Below are positions 11,983-23,158 of a stretch of 64,000 nucleotides of DNA, in pieces. A program made the position numbers and the translations under genes. The number at the start of each line of letters is the position of its first letter. Within the stretch, counting starts at the first letter, position 1. The DNA is from Epiperipatus broadwayi (Eukaryota; Onychophora; Udeonychophora; Euonychophora; Peripatidae), in contig JAQFVV010012446.1 of the NCBI GenBank assembly GCA_028023455.1, positions 7,439,501 to 7,503,500 of the forward strand. The letters run 5' to 3'. The notes under the pieces are model-generated. The model worked only from the letters and a program-made list of their open reading frames with translations, had not been told where the DNA came from and searched no databases.

Positions 11983-13620
11983 ATCTGGAAAATGATAATT
12001 TGTAATTTTTTATTATTCAGACAAAGGGGCGCTCAAAATTTTTACAACTATCCAATTTTACATTTTTATAAGAGTTAAAATTTACTAAAGTGCATACTTT
12101 AATTAATCTTAAATAAGTTAATATACACATATTTTAAAAATAAAATTAAAAATGAATATAATATAGGATAAATTTTTTTTTACAATCCTTAAATTGAAAT
12201 GACAATCATGTTTTTTTAAATTTACATTTAGAATTTTTATTTCCTCAAAAAAAAAAAAAAAAAAACATACAAGAAATGAAATGAATGGAAATATTTCATT
12301 TCCTAACATTTAAAAATACATTTGAATTAATTCTGTATTGTCAATATAAATTTTATTAAACAACTAGTCGACATTTTGCTTCCAAAAAGTGTAAGAAAAA
12401 AAAAGCAGGAACAAAATCCAAATCGATATATTTTTAATTTTTTTAATTATAAAAAGACTCTACCAATATAAAAATAAATATTTAATATAAACAGAAAATA
12501 TTGAAAATGTATAACCATTTAATAATTGTTTCCAGTAACTTACTATATTTTGAAGATAAGAAATGATTTATATGTTAATTATAGACTTCTTTAATAAAAA
12601 AATCAGGAAAAAAAGTGACATCAAAATAAATAAACAAACAATTTATTACAGTTTTTAAGTGAGGGATGCCAATAAAAATAAACATAAGAAGAAAAAAACT
12701 TTTAAAGGATTTACGAGTACCATTCTCCATACAGTAATGCCATCAAATGCAAGCCATATAAAATAATGATCCTGTGATGTTTTAAAGGATTTATGATGCT
12801 GTTGTATACTGACTGGATGTATATATATCTTTATTAATAAACAGATGTGTATAGGTTTGTCGGTAAAGTGTTAAAAACACTCCAAAAAATAATAATGATA
12901 TGCAGAGAAAAAAATTAGTTTAACTCAAGAAGCAACAGGTTAATTTGAATGTCAATAAAATCTAACTTTATGCATATTAGCAAAGTGGATAAGAATGCCC
13001 GCAGAACTTTAAAAGGTGTTCCATCAGTTCAGTTCAGTCAATGGTGTCTAGAAAAGTAGTAATGCGAAGAGAGTAAACCAGTAGGAGCCGTAAAGAAAAG
13101 CCTAGTTGTAATCGAATTAGACTATCTCAAGAGATGTATGAGCAGTAGGGTGCTTACAGGGCTACAATTGTAAAAAAGACTTTTATATATTAATTATCTA
13201 CAGGGATATGAACTGTTATCCGATCTAGATTGATCTTGTACTCAAACAGCAAAGTGCCAGTTGATCTACTAATCCTATTCTACTAAGATCATTGTTATTC
13301 AGAGTAAATACACACTTAAATTTATTATTAAATTTTGGTGTTTGTTTCTTTAAACAATTTATATAATTATCTGACTGCCAGATTAGGGTTTGGCTCTGGA
13401 ATTATTAGATACTAGTTACAGAAAAGAATGAATATAATTGAACATACTTATGGTTAGAGAGTACAACTTATTTGAATGTTATGTTATATTCAACAAAATA
13501 TATTTTATCAAGATTTCACATTCACTTATTTTTTCCCTTTAAAAATGTTTTACAGATAAAGTGAACTTGCAATTTAATAAATATCAGATTAAACATTTTA
13601 AATAAACATAAAATTTTTAC
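11983..13620. other. No gene seen except a Family A end fragment at 12722-12785
   Basis: A+T-rich spacer with an A run near 12247-12264. At 12722-12760 TCTCCATACAGTAATGCCAT and the following CAAGCC match the left end of Family A. GATCCTGTGATGTTTTAAAG at about 12768 matches its 3' tail, so this is an internally deleted copy without a ribozyme core. On the minus strand this stretch is likely intron of the Prune gene. I found no further Prune exon in it. Confidence 0.5.
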
Positions 13621-13725
13621 CTTAAACAAAAAATAGGCGTAAACTAAGGCAGAAATTGCTGAATCCAGATCACAGGCCTCATTGCCCATTACAACTCTAA
13701 CTTTCTCAAAGCAATCCAAACACAG
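13621..13725 (-). CDS. PRUNE1-like: Internal exon of a Prune-type exopolyphosphatase (DHH superfamily)
   Basis: This 105-bp exon is read on the minus strand in phase 0 and gives 35 codons, ending ISALVYAYFLFK. It holds VRVVMGNEACDLDSAIS, the first metal-binding motif of Prune proteins; human PRUNE1 has VVLGNEACDLDS at the same place near its N-terminus. In this DHH phosphoesterase family the two aspartates of CDLDS help coordinate the divalent metals used to hydrolyse short-chain polyphosphate. The exon is bounded by a good acceptor (TTTTTCCTTGCAG just upstream) and a donor (AAG|GTAAAA). The open frame continues in both directions beyond the splice sites but loses similarity there, which supports the boundaries. 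The preceding start exon and later exons (DHH and DHHA2 parts) were not found, so flanking introns are several kb or the exons lie outside the window. Family assignment is strong; one exon cannot separate an intact gene from a relic, but no lesion is present. Confidence 0.82.
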
Positions 13726-14780
13726 CTGCAAGGAAAAAGAATTAAAACATTAAAAACTAACGGAACAAAAATTATTATATTATAACCAATATTTAATTTC
13801 TCCAATACATAATCAACACACACATGGTAATATATATTTTTTCACTCATACCATCCAAAAGATATATAGTTACTGCTATAGTGATCAAAATTCATGCACA
13901 AATTAACCGTTAAACTTTTTTTAAAAAAATAAAATGTGTAATTATAAAAAATCCACACGAAATGAGGAATTCTTTCTACTAATATATTTTTCTATATACT
14001 TTCAATTTTTTAAAACCACACTTTTATTCTTGCAGCAAATATATTTTGTACAAATATGATGTTAACTTAGATCTATGATCATTGAAGAATATCCAGGAAA
14101 TATTCAAGGTAACATTATACTCTTTAGTGGCCAAAATACATTTATTTATTTTAAAATATTAAAAAACAAAGGATCATAAATATGCTAACAAAAACTAAGT
14201 ACTGAAAAAAATACACGTATGATTAATTAAAAGGGATTTGAACCCAGACTTTCAAGATCACTATATGAAAGTCACAAAATTATAAAAAATAGTTTCACAC
14301 ACACAAAAAAAAATACATATACAGGAGATATAAATTTTTTATGAGAAAATTAAGTTGAAAAAAGGCAATAAAAGTTTAAAAATGATTTCATGTAGGTTTT
14401 TATGACATTTTGTGATATACACTGGAACTTCTCAAATTAGGAATTGAATAAAGATAATTGGAGATCACAGCGACATTTGCAATTTTTTGCATACAAAAAT
14501 GTATTCCTTACAATGCATATAAGATCTCAACACCATTAATTTTTTAAAAATAAATCCTGCAAAACATATAAATCGTATTTATTGAGACAGTTCAGTCTAT
14601 TTAATCATAATACAATTTTAATGGTATTACCCCCCCCCCCCAGGTACTTTATTAGTCTGACCATGAGATTTTACATGTCCAGCAATAGATAGTAAGAGAA
14701 AACATTTTGTAGATGGTGAAAATTATGCACTTATATTATAACATCCAGCACAAACTGAAGTGTAATTAAAGACATTTATA
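13726..14780. other. Intron-like spacer with a Family B end fragment near 14235-14265
   Basis: GGGATTTGAACCCAGACTTTCAAGATC at about 14233-14259 matches the tRNA-like tail of Family B on the minus strand (the B-box-like GGGTTCAAATCCC in reverse). A run of ten or more C residues lies at 14631-14641. Otherwise A+T-rich sequence with no supported gene. Confidence 0.5.
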
Positions 14781-15110
14781 ATCTTCTATAAATGAAAACA
14801 ATTTTTTAAAGTGAATATTAGATAACAAACCAACATTTTGCTAACAAGTTTCTCTTGATCAAGATATTATCTAATATTCATTTTAAAATGTACAAATAAA
14901 GACTGAATTAAACCTACTTACAATCTTCTAAAAATGAAAACAATTTTTTAAAGTGAATATTAGATAACAAACCAACATTTTGCTAACAACTTTCTCTTGA
15001 TCAAGATATTATCTAATATTCATTTTAAAATGTACAAATAAAGACTGAATTAAACCTACTTACAATCTTCTAAAAATGAAAACAATTTTTTAAAGTGAAT
15101 ATTAGATAGG
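14781..15110. repeat. Tandem array, 142-bp unit, just over two copies, each with a 14-bp hairpin stem
   Basis: ATCTTCTA recurs at 14781, 14923 and 15065, an exact period of 142 bp, and the first two units are nearly identical. Within each unit TGAATATTAGATAA and TTATCTAATATTCA are perfect inverted repeats separated by about 45 bp, so each unit can fold into a stem. The loop, read on the minus strand, contains TCTTGATCAAGAGAAAC and then ATGTTGGTTTG. That spacing resembles the repeated ends of Penelope-like elements, but the match is too short to classify. Confidence 0.85.
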
Positions 15111-16289
15111 CTTCTTTGAGAGAAATGAAATAAAAAAGAATTAAAGAATCTTTATTATTGAAAATTAATTATTCTGAAGCAATAATTAATTAATTTAAAA
15201 GTTCTTTTAATATTAAGAGTGGATGGGAAGTAAATAGAATTGTAGGTAATGTTCAATATAGTGTTGTTTTGTAGTTCTTTACACTTGAGAAATCTGCTTG
15301 TAGCAGTGAAACCATTGTTTGTGTTTTTGACTTTATTTTCTTGATTAATCTGGTTGAGTTTTAGATTTGGTGTAATTTTAATTATGTATTGACTAGTTTA
15401 GCTTTAAACTTTTAATGTTTATATTGATATAGATGTTATATCTATTTAACAATCCATAGGATCTTATATCAGCTGAGAGCTTGTAAACAGTCATTGTAAT
15501 TCTTTATTAACGATATTATTAAAAATAATATTTTATAATAAATTTGTAAAATGAATAATGTAATAGGTTTTATGAGTAAAATAGTGCAGTTAATTTTTGT
15601 TTATTAAATTAATTTTTTTTTTTTTAAAAAAAAAGGTATTTAAAAGAATGTATGATGGGATTTACATCATTATGTGTGTTTGCTTCAAAAACAACCTAAT
15701 TAAGGAAGATTAAAGAAAAGTAGATTTTAAAAGTAAAGTTTAATTAAAACATTTCCATTTCGGTTTAATTGAAAAAAAAAAAAAGATCAAAAAGATTAAG
15801 ATTGATTTTAATTTTAAGGCTGCAATTTTATTTTTGGAGACAATAGAGTAAGAAAATAAGTTAATTAAATAGATAATGATTCTGTATAAAATTTTTCTTT
15901 TAATTAAATGTAATTGAGGTATCTAAGGTTACTAAAAACAAAGAGGTCATTTAGGTTATGACAAACAGAGGTCAATCAAAATAAATGTCTGAGTATATTT
16001 AGAAACTTTTTTTTAAAAAAAGAAGAAACCACGAACTGCCTTTGTCTTGGATCCAATATTTGTTGATTTGAAATACTATTTTCAACAGAGAAAATATGCC
16101 AACGAACCATCAAGCATTCAGTAAGCCAGAAGAGGAAAATTCCATCCTGTCAAGGAAGCTTTAAATTGAGAGCTTTGAGCGTTCCATCATCAGATTTTCA
16201 ATGAAATGATGATGGCTGAAGAGTTGTGGGTTGAAGTAGTTTGAAGCCTGTCCATTAAAGTATGAAGACTGGCTATCTTAATATAAAGC
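15111..16289. other. No gene seen; A+T-rich spacer
   Basis: It contains T/A runs near 15608-15634 and an A run near 15772. The part from about 16030 to 16260 is less A+T rich and includes the palindromic ATCATCAG and ATGATGATGGCTGA blocks. It may belong to the 5' part of the Family B copy that follows, but the other Family B copy does not share it, so this is unsure. Confidence 0.4.
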
Positions 16290-16490
16290 TGAGCACTGAT
16301 TGTATATACGTGTGGAGATAGTAATCTGAACCAACTGATCATTGCTGGTTTAGCATGAATTGGTGATTATTTATCTTTTCAACATGTGATTGATCAGGTG
16401 GGTCAGAAGTATAAGATGGCATGGGAAATTGAGGGTTGTGTGAAAGTCTGAGTTTGAATCCCTTATATATTACATTATATATGTGCAGGT
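16290..16490 (+). repeat. Family B repeat, copy 1 (hammerhead relic plus tRNA-like tail)
   Basis: It matches the 58.7-kb copy in opposite orientation: GTGTGGAGATAGTAATCTGA, the ribozyme region at 16330-16364, GGTGATTATTTATCTTTTC, and the tail GTGAAAGTCTGAGTTTGAATCCC. The hammerhead is degraded (CTGATCA instead of CTGATGA; the stem III segment is missing), but stem II still pairs (TGCT/AGCA around GGTTT) and the stem I halves ACCAA and TTGGT remain. The tail resembles a tRNA B box (GAGTTTGAATCCC). Confidence 0.7.
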
Positions 16491-16699
16491 GTGCGTAAGC
16501 CTGTAGAGTGTATCAATTTACATTCCTTAGAAAGAAAAATAAATAAATACATATATAAGTATTCGAAATGCCAGCCTCAATTATGAAGTCTCATAATAAA
16601 CTGGTAAAAGAACTCATTATAAGAAATGTTTGCCCACGATTATATGTAAGTCTTAATAATTATATAACAAAAAACTTTATAATTTAGACATATTATAAA

Positions 16700-16830
16700 T
16701 ATAGGAGATTTAAACTCAGACTTTCAAGGACCCATCAACTATCCACACCATCTCATACCATTGATACACATGACCGCACACACGTAAGGTGCTTGAAAGT
16801 CTGAGTTCAAATCCCCTATATTTACAATTA
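16700..16830. repeat. Family B tail sequences as an inverted pair
   Basis: The left part (GATTTAAACTCAGACTTTCAA onward, then CCACACCATCTCATACCATT and CACATGACC) is the reverse complement of the Family B tail. The right part (GTGCTTGAAAGTCTGAGTTC then AAATCCCCTATA) is the same tail in plus orientation. The ribozyme segment is absent. This repeats on a smaller scale the inverted-pair layout of Family A. Confidence 0.65.
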
Positions 16831-18830
16831 AATTCCAGGTATATAAAGAATGCCTGTATTTCAAATATTTAGACTTATATTAAGAATTTTATTTTTTGAT
16901 GACCTTTGAATATATATTATTTTTGTAGTTGACTATATTATTTTTAAAAGTATATTTATATTTATAAATTCTTTGAATTCTGAAAAAAAAGGAAAAAGAT
17001 TTGTAGGTTTTCTTTTAAATTATTTTAAAAAGAAATAACTAATTGCAGCTAAATTTATCTCATCTCATATTTAACTTTAATTATACAGAAAACAGATTTT
17101 CTTCTTAGTTTAAAATTTAGTTTAAATTGAAAATGTATGTATATCTTTAAAAAAGTGTCTCCTTTCAAATATATAGATAAGTACTATTAAACAAAAAAGT
17201 TTTGTAATAATATGTGGTTCATTATGTAATATTTAAATTTAGATAAATTAAGCAGAGTGCAATAGCCAAATGTCTGTGCAAGCGTATGAAAAAATGTTTT
17301 GATATACTTGAAATATCTAAGAAATAGAATAAAGAGCATTATAATCGCTGTAATTTTAAATTAAACAGTAAATTGAGATTTTTAAATATGATTGAGAATG
17401 TCTTGAATGTGGATTTGATCCTTGCATTAATTACACTGAAGCATACCATTATGTGAGGATAAATTTATTGCATAAATGCAGTTATTTAGATAGTTGGTTT
17501 ATATAATCAAGTATGTGCTATATCTATGATAGTATTAGGACTTCATTTTGTACATGCAAGGTCATATCTGAAGCGGACCAAAACTCATCCAATTAAGTTT
17601 ATTATAAATAAAAAGGAAGTAGGTCCCACAGAAAGGCATTTCTTTGAATTAGTATTAACATAAAGAATAAAAATAGATGTAATTAAGTATATGTTTACCA
17701 TGATTTTTACTAGAGATATATTTATTAAATGGTAAGTAGTGTTTGATCCTATATGCTACATTTTATATTCTAAGCTCTGATTATGGATTTGATATTTTAA
17801 AGTTGATCAGAATAAATCTTGCACACTTTAGAAAAATTACAATTGGTATTATTTGCTTATTATCAGTCTTTCCATGCGTGCTAATGAAATATAAGGTAAA
17901 TGATAATTTAGAGATGATTATCAGTGCTAATTACTAAAATTTTATATGTTTATTATTTGCTTCTGTGTCCTTGTGATCTTTTAATATTATTTCGTTATTT
18001 GTAATCACTTATTTATATAAAGCAATTTTGGCATTGATCTCCGACCACAAAGGAATTAGAAAAGCCATGTAGAGCATACCATTGATTCATATTTTTGGAC
18101 AATATATAACGTCTTGTAGAATTGTGGCTGATGATTTGTTTGTTTATCCATTGTATCAGAAAATGACAAGAACAGTGACCATTCATTCTTCCATAACCAT
18201 CGATTCTTCCGTCAATGACAAACTTTTCCAAATTGTTGAGTCTTCTCACTAGATGACTAAAATATGTTATTTTCCATTGTCATTCCTAAACTCATTTAAA
18301 ATGGACATATTACTTCTGTAACCAATCCAAGGAATTAAAAGCATTTTCTGTAAACATCTCATCTCAAATGCATATATCTTTTTTTTTAAAATTTTTTCCC
18401 TTCATTTTCCCCCTTGTTCATGTTTTGATAGCAATAAGTTACAATTAGGAAAAAAATATAAGATTAACATTATCAAACAATGGCTAATTTACACTATATT
18501 ATGTCCCTAGATTAAGAATCGATTGTTAAAATGGAATATTTCTAAGATTCTAATTTAAATCTATATTTTGAGGGACCATAGAAAACCATAGTGCAATGAG
18601 ATATGCTAGATTAAACATAAATGAGCCTAGAACTTAATTCATTATAGTATATGACTGTTCTAGCACATGATAAATATATATTTAGCGATAATTCCAAACC
18701 CACTAGCTCAGAGCAAAGTCACCATCCAATATAACAATTTCAATAATGCAAAGTCAAAAATATAAGTAAAAATAATGAAATTATTTAAATTTTTATATAC
18801 GGTACATGTGAATTTAAAATATCCATAGAA
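16831..18830. other. No gene supported; A+T-rich spacer
   Basis: A minus-strand frame at 18013-18249 (78 codons, containing KFVIDGRIDGYGRMNGHC) has more varied composition than most chance frames here. It has no recognisable motif or splice context, so I do not call it a gene. Short T/A runs occur near 18380. Confidence 0.4.
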
Positions 18831-18905
18831 CTCAGCACAGCTGTCTTACAAGCAGTTGTCCTGGGTCAGCGGGTTCGCTTCCCGGCTGATGCTATGACAC
18901 ATGAA
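18831..18905 (+). repeat. tRNA-derived SINE, 5'-truncated copy
   Basis: CTCAGCACAGCTGTCTTACA, then CAAGCAGTTGTCCTGG and GGGTTCGCTTCCCGG with GATGCTATGACAC, match the 3' part of the SINE copies at 34.0 and 41.8 kb. The polymerase III B box GGTTCGCTTCC is at 18872-18882. The A-box half (TGGTCGAGAGG in the other copies) is missing. An A/T-rich tail follows. Confidence 0.75.
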
Positions 18906-19397
18906 AAATATATATATATTTCTTACTAAGTTAATTAGTTTTCTCACCATACTATTTTGACAGTTCATGGTTAAAATAATTTTCAAGGATAAATTTACCA
19001 AAAGTTAACAAACAAGCAAAAGTTAGACTGCTTAACATTCTTCAGATTTCTTTGCCATTGCAAAAATTTTGCCAAAGGTGTAGCAGGCCTTATATTTTGA
19101 TTTACAATTGCCAAACTTATTCCACACGCAACTTTAACAAGATTCACTCTTGATAAATACGTTAACGTTTATCACTAATCATTTATTAAACTAGAGATTA
19201 TCCCTAGCCCAGATATAAAGTTCAGTTAAAGATTAATATATCATTTAATTAAACACACACAAACATGGAAAAAGAGAAATAAAGTTGAATTAGTCCATGT
19301 GTGTGTGTGTGTTTAAGGTTTACATTTTATATTTGGGCAAAAAATAATCTCTACCTTAATAAACGATTTGTGATAATCATTAATGTATTTATCTAGA
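18906..19397. other. No gene seen; spacer with a (TG)n microsatellite
   Basis: (AT)n near 18909-18920 and a GTGTGTGTGTGTGTG microsatellite near 19299-19313. Nothing else recognised. Confidence 0.5.
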
Positions 19398-19690
19398 AAG
19401 GATGCCAGAAGGCTTGTAAATCCCCATCTAGTGACTACTCATCCAATATCCCCAGACTAGTTTCTGGCTTGTGGCCTTCATCAGTGAGGAGCCTTGGATC
19501 TGAGAGCACTGCCAGAAACTAGTTTGGGGATTTTGGATGAATAGGCACTAGATGGGGGGTTTTATGCATAAGCCTTGTGGCATCCATTGATTACTCTAGC
19601 TTGCTGTGTATGGCAATACATATAGTGAGTTTTGCCTGTTTTAACAAAAGTTATACACAAGCATAAGAGGTGGTGGTCATGTGATGTTTA
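19398..19690. repeat. Family A inverted repeat, copy 4, plus arm internally deleted
   Basis: The minus arm (about 19403-19500) is well preserved and includes the ribozyme at 19449-19490. The plus arm starts inside the ribozyme at GCCAGAAACTAGTTTGGGGA (19511), so it lacks CTGATGA. It ends in GTGGTCATGTGATGTTTATA, the shared 3' tail. Confidence 0.82.
19449..19490 (-). ncRNA. Hammerhead ribozyme-like motif, Family A (copy 4)
   Basis: Minus strand: stem I 5' side TCCTCA, CTGATGA, A.A mismatch, stem II GGC/GCC with loop CACAA, GAAAC, TA, GTC, then TGGGGA closing stem I (six pairs, one G.T wobble). All core nucleotides of the hammerhead consensus are present. Stem III would be only A-U and C-G closed by two bases, as in the minimal type I hammerheads known from Penelope-like elements. 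Confidence 0.7.
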
Positions 19691-20394
19691 TAAATTAAGG
19701 ATTGGAAAGATATATCCTGTATAGTTTAGTGCAGCCGTAGATTGCCAAACTCAGAAATGTAAGGTCCTCAGATCAATTCCAATTTTGGAACTTCTGACAC
19801 TCAACTTTCTGACGAACTACCAGGTAAGTCATTTAATTATTTATTTTTACTGGTAAGATATTATATTTCTAACAAACGGTGAATAAACACATAACTAAAA
19901 ATTGGCAAAAAAAATAAAGCCTGAAGTGGATAAGATAAAATGATTATGAATAAAAACTTTTTATATTAATATTTTACACTTTTTTTTTTTTTTATGGAAA
20001 ATGCTCTATTTTGTAAGTTACGATTAGTCCTTTCATAAGAACTGATTTTGCCTTTAAGAAACCACCGTTGCCAAACACGTTTATTTCTTTCTGAAGGTTA
20101 TAAACTATAATTCAGAACTTGAACAAATAAATTGTACAAAAACTTTGCTTGTATATTGGTTTCAAAATATTACATGCAAAAGTTTCTAGGTATTTTTTGA
20201 TTTTTGGATATGCTTTAACAACCCAAACTTTCTGCTACATTACTTTATCATTATAAAGAACGGACAACTAAGATGACTTCTTTAAATCCTTCTACCCTCA
20301 TGTATCTTTTGGAATTGCATGCTTAACGACAATTTCTTCTATACCGAAAGTATAGTTACTGAGTAAATTAATATACAAAATATAAATTCATGTC
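19691..20394. other. Spacer with a possible tRNA-like SINE head at about 19730-19815
   Basis: TAGTTTAGTGCAGCCGTAGA followed by a GGTCCTCAGATCAATTCC block resembles sequences near 40515 and 45672, suggesting a degenerate tRNA-related SINE family. Boxes are weak. A T run lies at 19981-19993. Confidence 0.35.
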
Positions 20395-20782
20395 ATGACA
20401 GCACTAAATAGATTTATCTACAATTTTTTTATACATAAGTTTCTTCTTAAGTTAAATGTTTGGGCACTAACAATTTTACACTTCATGAATTATAAAATAC
20501 CCATTAATAATGCAGATGCATCACTTTGTCACAGAGAGGATAAAACTCAATCTCACTTTTTCTATTCTTGTCAGGAATTTGATCAAAATACTTCCATTCA
20601 ATCTCTTGCTACAGATTATTCCTCCCAGCATTTGTGCTGCTAAATTTATTATACTTTACTTGTTTGAGGATAATTGTGGAACACCTAAGTTGTGCTATTT
20701 TAATAGACATTCTGTCATATTTTTGACATTAAGGGGAGCTCCCAAATCATTATGGATACAGGCAAGCGCTAAACCATTTTAG
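20395..20782 (+). pseudogene. Possible C-terminal remnant of a LINE polyprotein
   Basis: Two overlapping frames continue one another through a frameshift near 20575. The first gives NNADASLCHREDKTQSHFF then YSCQEFD, which resembles the Cys/His segment (C, then HxFxxC) near the end of many LINE reverse-transcriptase proteins, where a few cysteines and histidines form a zinc-binding module after the RT domain. The second gives KFIILYLFEDNCGTPKLCYF and ends at 20782. No RT catalytic motif is present. The element clade is unknown; it may also be chance. Confidence 0.35.
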
Positions 20783-20901
20783 ATAATATGCCAGGAATTA
20801 ATAACAAAGTATTCCCAACATTTTGTGTAGTCCAAATAAAAAAACAATTTTTCACCAAAAAATTAAAAAAAAAAAAAAACAATAATCAAAGAGTTCATAT
20901 T

Positions 20902-22227
20902 TTACTGTCTCTTGAAGTTTTCTTTCTGTAATATGTTATGAAATTCAAGGACCAAGTATCTTCTGTTTGGGTGATGATATACCCTTCTGATGGCATCACC
21001 TAGATTAGTCTTTCAGCAGTTGGAAAAAGTCATCGGTAGGGAAAGTGAAGAGCTGGCAATTATTATCAGTGATGGTGAGGAAGAGGATATTATCACTTGA
21101 GTAATGTAAAAAGGAGTGAAACAGAATTGATGGAATTCTTGAATTAAATTCAAGACTGATTCTTTGATGGTTATTCAATAAGTTTTGAGTGTCTGATAAG
21201 TTTGGAAGCAAAGAGTTATCATTGTTAATTGAGGTGACAAGTTCTTCCTCATCCAAATCAAGTAATCCTAATTGTGAAGGGTAAGAGGAGGGAGTTTGGT
21301 TTAGTATGCTGAATTTATTTTTACTTAGAACTGTAGCATAAGACTGTTTGTTACTATCGTTAAAACCATGCGATGTTGTTTTAGATGGTAGCAGTGGAAA
21401 ATCGTTTTGGAGAGTTTGTTCTCCTTGGGGTAGATCGTTGGTTCTGGTATCAAAATTTAGGTAATTGCCTGAGGAGTCAGATTCTGTGACTTTAACTCCG
21501 CTGATTAGTCCCTGAGAACCTTCCTGTTTCAATAGTTGTGACCATTGTAATAAACAATTTTGACTATCTGCAGAACAATTCTCATTTTCATTTTGTTGCT
21601 GCTGTGATATGGTTTTGGTGGGAGGTTGGGACAGTGTTCTATTGTCTAGATATGAATTTCTGGATCTTAAAAATGGGTCTGAGTGCCTTTTTGGCCGCTC
21701 AGAAGGTTGAAAACTGGGAAGATTGGAGACTTCCGGCAGAACACCATCTACATTTTTAAAACAATTCGGATTTGCCATGTCAGTGCTTACGGAGTCTTTT
21801 TCTAGTTGTAAAAGATTATCTTGAGAGATGAAATCATGCATTTTGATGTTTTTACATAGAATTTCATTTAAATTTAAGGTATTTTTGATTTTATTAATAT
21901 TTTTTTTTGCATTTTTTCAATATTTACGATCGGATTAAAATTTCTTGTGGTTATTTTAGTCATAGCAATTTTATTAATTTTCTGTTTTGACTCACTGTTA
22001 TAAGTTAATTGCTTTGGGAGACTTGTTATTAGCATTTTAGAGTCGGGAGAACTGTTCTGAGTTTTACTGTTTGAACTGAGTTGCTTACTTGAATTTTGTT
22101 GTAGTTTTAATTGAGGGCTTAAGTTATTGATATCAGAGACTTGCATAACGTTAGTGTTAAAACAAGCATTTGAAATTTCTTTAGCGCTGGACTCTAGAGG
22201 ATCCAAATAAAAATTTGGGGCATTCAT
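20902..22227 (-). pseudogene. Frameshifted long ORF of about 440 codons, function unknown
   Basis: The minus strand carries a 117-codon frame (22227-21874, starting MNAPNFYLDPLESS) and a 278-codon frame (21841-21005, containing SYATVLSKNKFSILNQ and FLTITDNNCQLFTFPTDDFF). They are in different frames, but a one-base slip in the A9 run near 21903 would join them without a stop. A second one-base slip near 21003 opens a further 33 codons containing GDAIRRVYHHPNRRYLVLEF up to a stop at 20902. So this was one protein of roughly 440 residues: a Ser/Asn/Gln-rich, probably disordered N-terminal half and a folded-looking C-terminal half. SYATVLSKN is reminiscent of ORF1 proteins of some LINEs, but I do not recognise the family. 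It lies tail-to-tail with a possible LINE C-terminus at 20.4-20.8 kb. Confidence 0.6.
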
Positions 22228-22339
22228 TTTCTAATGAGCTAATAGAAAATAAAAGAAAAGGAGCTTACTTAATAATTCCAGAAGCTCTATTTATTGAGGT
22301 TTGAGTGAAAATATTAGAAATTACAAATTTTATTTCCAA

Positions 22340-23100
22340 CGATTCCTAATTGGTGCGATCTAGATTTTGCAGATGATATAATTGTTTTTGTGAATAATGC
22401 TTTAGAGCTTCAGGAAATGTTGCAAAAATTATCAGATGAAAATAAAAAAACCACTAAAAAAAAAATATTTTAAAAAAAAAATAAAAATTTTATTTATTTT
22501 TTTTCAAAAAAGGAAGAAGGAAGGGAATTGTGGGGGTTAAAAATATAAAAAACCAAAAAAACTTGTTTAAATTTATCTTTATAATGGAAAAAAAAAGAAT
22601 AAATTAATTAAATTAATAAAATTATTTTGGTGGGTTTTTTGTTGAAATAAATAAATACTAAAAAAAAATATGTATGTGTGTTTTTTTTAAAAGATTTAAA
22701 TTATTTATTTTTTAGTTCTTACTTGTGGATCTGAGACTTGGACACTTAATAGAAGAGCAATATAGACTTCAGATCAGTCAAAGAAGTATGGAGAGATGCA
22801 TGTTAGGAGTAACAAAGAGTTTGAAAACACAATATATAAATAAGAGAACAAACAGGTGTTATTGATCTCATTGAAAGAATTAAGACTGAAATGAAGTTGG
22901 GCTGGACATATTGCTAAAAAGAGATGATAATAGATGGACAATTGAAATCTTAAAATGGATTCCAAGACAACATGTAAGAAGGACGGATGGATGAAAGAAG
23001 AACGTGTGCAGGGGTGATGTGAAGAGAGAGGTAAGATGGATTGAACTTGGAGAGACCTTCATCCTGCAATGGATTGACAATGGTTGACAATAATGTTGAT
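22340..23100 (+). mobile_element. RTE-clade LINE remnant, copy 1 (RT motif plus C-terminus)
   Basis: At 22360-22440 the plus strand reads LDFADDIIVFVNNALELQEM. FADD (22366-22377) is the RT catalytic box (usual form YADD or FADD). The region 22450-22700 is filled with A/T-run-rich sequence with no coding trace. From about 22706 the text is closely similar to the intact C-terminus at 43.5-43.9 kb (LTCGSETWTLNRR, RWTIEILKWIPRQ, LGETFILQW) but has several frameshifts. It is an old, internally damaged copy. It ends just left of the hAT element that starts at 23159. Confidence 0.8.
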
Positions 23101-23158
23101 AATATAATTTTATTTCTTTGAAAAAAAAAAAAAAAAAATCAATTTTGATAATCTAGAG

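Noticed and set aside
14781-15110. CRISPR-like array
   Set aside because: Units repeat as whole 142-bp blocks without unique spacers, and the genome is eukaryotic.
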